Assembly: GCA_032622095.1 (NCBI GenBank)
Contig: CP136061.1
Span: 251,169,582 to 251,233,581, forward strand
From: Siphonodentalium dalli
Lineage: Eukaryota; Mollusca; Scaphopoda; Gadilida; Siphonodentaliidae
DNA: 64,000 bases
Direction: 5' to 3'
A model generated the notes under the pieces. That model was not told where the DNA came from. It did no database searches and was given only the letters and a program-made list of their open reading frames with translations. The position numbers and the translations under genes were made by a program. Of this stretch, positions 59,161-64,000 are shown in pieces. Position 1 is the stretch's first letter. Each line of letters starts with the position of its first letter.

Positions 59161-60120
59161 GTAAGGATATCTTACATGTTCTTAGTTCTTATGTTTTAGG
59201 ATTAAAATGGGCTTTGTCAGGCTCGGCTCATATTGTTCTTATCAATACCGAAATAATTACCATTATTGCAAACTTTTGGTGGTCAAAATAATGTATAGGT
59301 GACTAAATATAGTTCCTATGATACGTAAAAATAGGTCCGCAAAGTTCCATCCTCCCGGCAGTGATCTATCGCAGTGATGGCGTAGAGGGCGCTGCATGGA
59401 GTTTGGAACAATTGTAGTAAACTGCCGAATGCCTTTAGACTAGTGTTATTCATCTTCAATCGCACTGGATGCACAGCCGCCACCCATGCATATAGAGTTA
59501 ATCATCTTCCATCGCTCTGGATACACAGCCGCCCATGAATATAGAGTTAATCATCTTCCATTGCACTGGATAGACAGCCGGAGCCCGATGAGAAACTTCG
59601 CAATACCACAGTGTGTAAGCCTGTACTCGAGGATTTGCCTTACTTCGAAGAAATGCTACTACTTTCTTCGGATAATCAAACATGTTCGCCTATTTAGACT
59701 GCGGTACCTTTGTGCAAACGACATTTCCACACACTAAATTGGAATATTTTCTTGTAGATCTTCTTTTCCCAATATCTTGATTGATGACTAAAGGTATATA
59801 TCCAACAAAATTGGGCATTTGGAATAATGTTTCAAAGATATTCCTCATTAAGTTGGCAAATTTATCCCACCGGAGTATAAAATGTGATCTTGGGAAGCCC
59901 CTTTAAATTCAGGCTGCATACTGTGAGTACATTCCATTGTGGGATCATTAGTCTTATGTACAGAAGTCGGTTGGAACACGTAGAAATAAATTGTGGTTCA
60001 GATAATCGATGTTTTAGCACTGTGTTGGAACTGTTACATCGGAAATCGTTCTATCGCCGGTTTGTGATGGTTCTTGGCTGATTTGTGACGGTTCCTGATG
60101 ATCGAAATTATTCATTTTCA
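59161..60120. other. Spacer with a short tandem repeat
   Basis: Three ~49-52-bp units at 59445-59582 (GAGTTAATCATCTTCCATCG, CTGGATACACAGCCGCCCAT). No exon supported. Confidence 0.5.
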
Positions 60121-60124
60121 CGAC

Positions 60125-61011
60125 TTTTTATACGCCCTTTTTGAAAAAAGGTCGTATTATGTTACCGTCTGTCCGTCCGTCTGTCCGTCCGTCCGTCCGT
60201 TAACATTTTTTGTTTCCGATCGATAACTCCAGTTTGGAGTATTTGATCTGGACCAAAGTTGGTATGTGTATTTTCCAGCTAAAGATACAGGCCAAGTTCG
60301 AATATGGGTTCCGTCCAGTTATTTGTACATGAGTTACGGCCCTTTTTCGAATTAGAATTTGACCGTCTGTTAACATTTTTGGTTTCCGACCGATAACTCC
60401 AGGTTGGATTATTTGATCTGAACCAAAGTTTGTATGTGCATTTCTCAGCTAAAGATACAGACCAAGTTCGAATATGGGTTCCGTCCAGTTATTTGTACAT
60501 GAGTTACGGCCCTTTTTCGAATTAGAATTTGACCGTCTGTTAACATTTTTGGTTTCCGACCGATAACTCCAGTTTGGATTATTTGATCTGAACCAAAGTT
60601 GGTATGTGTATTTCCCAGCTAAAGATACAGGCCAAGTTCGAATATGGGTTCCGTCCAATTATTTTTACATGAGTTACGTCCCTTTTTCAACTTAGAATTT
60701 TACCAATTTCATAACATTTTGGTTTCCGACCGATAACTCCAGTTTTGATTATTTGAGCTGAACCAAAGCTGGTATGTGTATTTCCCAGCTAAAACTACAG
60801 GCCAAGTTTGAATATAGGTTCTGTCTAATTATTTTTACATGAATTATGGCCATTTTTCGACTTAGAATTTGACCACATTTTGGCATTGAAATTAGGGGTA
60901 CATGTATATAAGATTTTCTTCAATGTAAGCTCAAAGTATTATCTTATTTTGCGATAGTACAATTCGAAATGGCTAAAGGGCGTATTTTGCCACGCCCTAG
61001 CGATGCTCTAG
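60125..61011 (+). mobile_element. Helitron-like non-autonomous element E
   Basis: Left region TTTTTATACGCCCTTTTTGA then (CCGTCTGT)n/(TCCG)n. Four ~170-bp internal units start near 60200, 60370, 60540 and 60711 (TTTGGTTTCCGACCGATAAC, TGAACCAAAGTTGGTATGTG, CAGGCCAAGTTCGAATATGG). The right end has the hairpin GGGCGTATTTTGCCACGCCC, then TAGCGATGCT and CTAG (61011), followed by T. The 3' end fits Helitrons; a clean 5' TC start was not found, so the left boundary is approximate. Confidence 0.55.
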
Positions 61012-61633
61012 TTGACAGTTAAAACGCAATTTTGAGGCATCTAGGTGATAATTCGATTAGTTATTTTCAATCCCATCACAATCTGTGGCACCAATGAGCG
61101 AAACTTTTATTGTGCGAGTCATAACAACGACAAAAACCACGAATTTTGATAATTGTTTGGGTTCTCTCCTGATCGAGTCGGTTCTCTCCCCATTTAATTG
61201 TTCTATACGGGTAAAACTATGGCTAATATTTGCCATGGTACACGGTTCAAACTACAAATTTTGTGAAAGTATACAAAGATAAACACAACAAACTATGCAT
61301 TAAGTTGAAATTTGCACCACTTGTCATTAATTTCGATGAATTATACTGCCTCTGTATGCTTATTCAATAACCTGTGTTACGCCTATCAAAATTCACAAAA
61401 GTCGCCAGCTAGTTTGAAAAATAACGCGTTTTGCAGGCCCAACATTTGCATGAGCCAATAGCCGGTTAACAATAGTGAAATTTCATAGCGCTGGACTTCA
61501 GAAAGCGTGAGCGTAAACGGAATATATAGAGTTATCTGTCTTGTATTTTATCTAGAGGGGTTAAGGAGAGGTGCCACTCGGCCCTTTCGAGAATCCCGGG
61601 CCAGCCACCCAAATTACTATCTCACGTATTTTA
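61012..61633. other. Spacer without recognisable gene
   Basis: No feature supported. Confidence 0.45.
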
Positions 61634-63694
61634 TCTATTATATGTGTTGGAACTTCTGTCTGTATGTATGTATTTGTGTTATAGACTCGAAAAACTGCTC
61701 GACCGATCCGAATCAAATTTGGTGTGTAGGCCTACTTTGATCCGGGGAACAATATGGGCGGGTCCAATTTTACGTGCGACCATGTACTTGACCTCGACAT
61801 CGCTCAAATACGCTAATATAGGCATGTTCTGGACCTCGACCGATCCCACTAAAATTTGGTAGCTGGGTCTACTTTGATCACGGGAACAATATGGGCGGGT
61901 CAAATTTCACTTGCGACAGTGTTCTTGACCTTGACCTCGCTCATATACGCTCATATAGGCATGTTTCTGGACCTCGACCGATCCGATTCAAATTTGGTAC
62001 AATGTAGGCCTACTTTTATCTCGGGAACAATATGGTGGGTCCAATTTCACGTGCGACCATGTCCTTGACCTTGACCATATTCGCTCATATAGGAATGTAT
62101 CCGGGCCGATCGAACAATAGTTTATCCAGGCGGAGACGATCACAGATCACTCTCCGAGGGAAAGATTCCTGCAGTTTGAAAGACAGCTACAGTAACCAGT
62201 ATTTTCAAAAAAGTTCGAAATCCAATCCCAGTAACTATCGGCCTGTTAGTTTAACGTGCGTTTTGTGTAAAATGATGGAATCTTTTATTACCGATGCTGT
62301 TATGTCACACATGGAACAACATAATCTATTAACATCTTGTCAACACGGCTTCAGAAGTGGCAGATCATGTACAACGAAACTTCTAGAATATCTTTCATAT
62401 GTTGTCACATCCTTGGATAATAACGAACCAATGGATGTGGTGTACTTAGATTTCAGGAAAGCTTTTGACTCTGTTCCACACGTCAGACTCCTAAATAAAA
62501 TACACTCCTATGGAATAACGGGAAACGTTCTGAATTGGATCAGTGATTTCTTGAGCAACAGACAACAACGGGTTCGTGTAAATTCATCATACTCAGAATG
62601 GACTTCGGTTACTAGCGGAGTACCACAAGGACAAATTATCGGGCCTACCCTGTTTATCATGTATATCAATGACCTACCCGATTGTGTTCACGGAACTGCA
62701 AAATATTCGCCGATGATACCAAATTGATAGGGAATCCACAAAAGGAAAACATACAACGGGAGATCAGTGCCGTATGTCAGTGGTCGTTAGATTGGCAGTT
62801 GCGATTTAATTGTGAGAAAATACACGTCGTACACTTCGGACATAATAATCCTCGTAAACCATATATTATGGACGACGTGGCCAGTAATCCGCCGATATTA
62901 GTTAGCACATGTGAAAAGGACCTTGGAGTATACATTGATGAAAAACTCAAGTTTGACGTACACATAAATACTATATGTACCAAAGCATACAGAACTCTCT
63001 GAATAATTAAAAGAACGTTCACAAATTTGGATAAAGGCATGTTTAGAAAACTCTATATCAGCATGGTGAGGCCTGTTATTGAATATAGTAACATTACATG
63101 GAATCCACATCTTAAGAACCAGTGTAAATCTATCGAAAGCGTACAGCGCAGAGCCACAAAATATGTTCCACAACTCAGGAAAATGTCATACACCGACAGA
63201 CTCATCCACCTCAGTTTGATGTCAATGAAATATAGGGGATACCGTGGATATATGATTGAGACATACAAGATTATGAACAATTTCTACAATATTATTCCAG
63301 AGCAGTTTGTTCAGAGAGCAATATACTCAGCAACCAGAGGGAACAACCAAAAACTTCAGATGCCTGGACCGAAAAAAGGCATTCACAAATTCTTTTTTAC
63401 TATCAGAATTGTTGCAGAATGGATCAAATTACCTGATATGGTAGTGGGAGAGCAAACCTTGACAGAATTCAAAACATTACTCGACGCATACCGATACGAT
63501 TTAAAATACCTTTACGATGATTGAACTATTGTGGCGTTATAATTTGAAATTGTTTTATATTGTTAGTGTGTAAATTATTGACGTAACTCAGTGGAACTAT
63601 GAGTCGAATGACTTGTTTCAAAATAAAGATGATGATGATGATGATGAAATAAAATCCCTTAATAGCCCTGACGAAGAGGGGGTACATCGGCTAG
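61634..63694 (+). mobile_element. Helitron F containing a LINE fragment
   Basis: The 5' end TCTATTATATGTGTTGGAAC follows A and resembles Helitron B (TCTATTATATATTTTGGAAG). Internal ~125-140-bp units (GACCGATCCGAATCAAATTT, GGGAACAATATGGGCGGGTC, GTGCGACCATGT) run to about 62105. The 3' end GCCCTGACGAAGAGGGGG TACATCGG CTAG (63694), then T, resembles Helitron A (GGGCTCATCGGCTAG). A retrotransposon segment (about 62115-63652) lies between, so the Helitron was hit by, or carries, a LINE. Confidence 0.65.
62115..63652 (+). pseudogene. 5'-truncated, frameshifted non-LTR retrotransposon (Jockey/CR1-like reverse transcriptase)
   Basis: Only the reverse transcriptase and C-terminal part remain. Seen in order: SNYRPVSLTC, QHGFRSGRSCTTKLLE, VVYLDFRKAFDSVPH (catalytic Asp), SGVPQGQIIGPTLFIMYIND, then FADDTKL in a different frame, so a frameshift lies near 62690-62715. 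The frame then runs to an in-frame stop TGA at about 63000, and continues for about 165 codons (YISMVRPVIEYSNITWNP, VQRRATK, LPDMVV) to a stop at 63524. The 3' end has AATAAA and (GAT)n before 63652. The endonuclease and any first frame are absent. The motif pattern suits the CR1/Jockey group; the clade is inference. It cannot encode an active enzyme. Confidence 0.85.
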
Positions 63695-64000
63695 TGTTGT
63701 CTATTTTCGTAGACGTATTTTACTCAACAAAAAGCCAAAAATAAGACGTTAAAAGTTCGTTGACACCCATACAATGTTCTGATTACGCAGTTTATGAAGT
63801 TTATGTCGGGCATCCGCTTGCTGGATGCTGATTATCTAGGTTAAATACTAGAATTCTAGAATATTCAGCTATTAAAGCATATACAAGCACGATAACCTTT
63901 CACTCAATCATATTTTAGATTGACTAGGGATCTCTTATTTTTTAATAGAAGATATATAAAAGCAAAGAATCCTATAGTTACAAATATTATTATATGGATG
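63695..64000. other. Spacer to the window end
   Basis: AT-rich, no feature supported. Confidence 0.45.

Overview
The window is eukaryotic, AT-rich and very gene-poor. It is dominated by non-coding mobile DNA and minisatellites. Spliced coding sequence, a FLYWCH/MULE gene, a BPI/LBP-like gene, Helitron ends, TTAA-type MITEs and a decayed LINE fit a lophotrochozoan-like invertebrate such as a mollusc. That placement is inference; no marker here fixes the species.

Layout. 0-8.5 kb: composite hairpin elements (69-bp palindrome modules), a 22-bp satellite, a 163-bp foldback and several MITEs. 8.5-14 kb: low-complexity spacer, a possible promoter, then two Helitrons joined head to tail (10854-12044). 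14-18 kb: a 40-bp satellite. 18.4-22.8 kb: two tandem segmental duplications. 23-24.2 kb: a ~40-bp CATGCATG-rich satellite. 25.5-28.3 kb: a 37/47-bp satellite. 28.6-30.6 kb: a Helitron followed by a 42/51-bp satellite that looks built from its 3' terminus. 32-34.3 kb: TTAA-flanked MITEs. 36.4-38.5 kb: a 2.2-kb Helitron. 41.6-45.2 kb: the two best genes, a two-exon FLYWCH plus partial MULE gene (+) and an intronless secreted BPI/LBP-like gene (-) with a tail resembling a GPI-anchor signal. 47.2-51.7 kb: a 4.5-kb array of a 27-bp unit with higher-order structure. 52-59 kb: inverted repeat pairs, a 1.35-kb foldback element and a ~75-bp degenerate array. 59-64 kb: a possible first exon, a Helitron-like element, and a Helitron holding a 5'-truncated, frameshifted non-LTR retrotransposon.

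The most unusual signal is a 69-bp near-perfect palindrome present 14 times. It occurs in several different outer elements, always next to a CCCTGTGCC / GGCACAGGG border, and behaves like a mobile hairpin module. Second are at least five Helitron insertions: one tandem pair, one containing a LINE, and one apparently seeding a satellite. Third is the probably GPI-anchored BPI-like protein, with a second copy of its C-terminal coding segment 7.7 kb away on the same strand.

Most long open frames here are artefacts of satellites whose unit length is a multiple of three. All assignments rest on reading the sequence alone; no database search was run.
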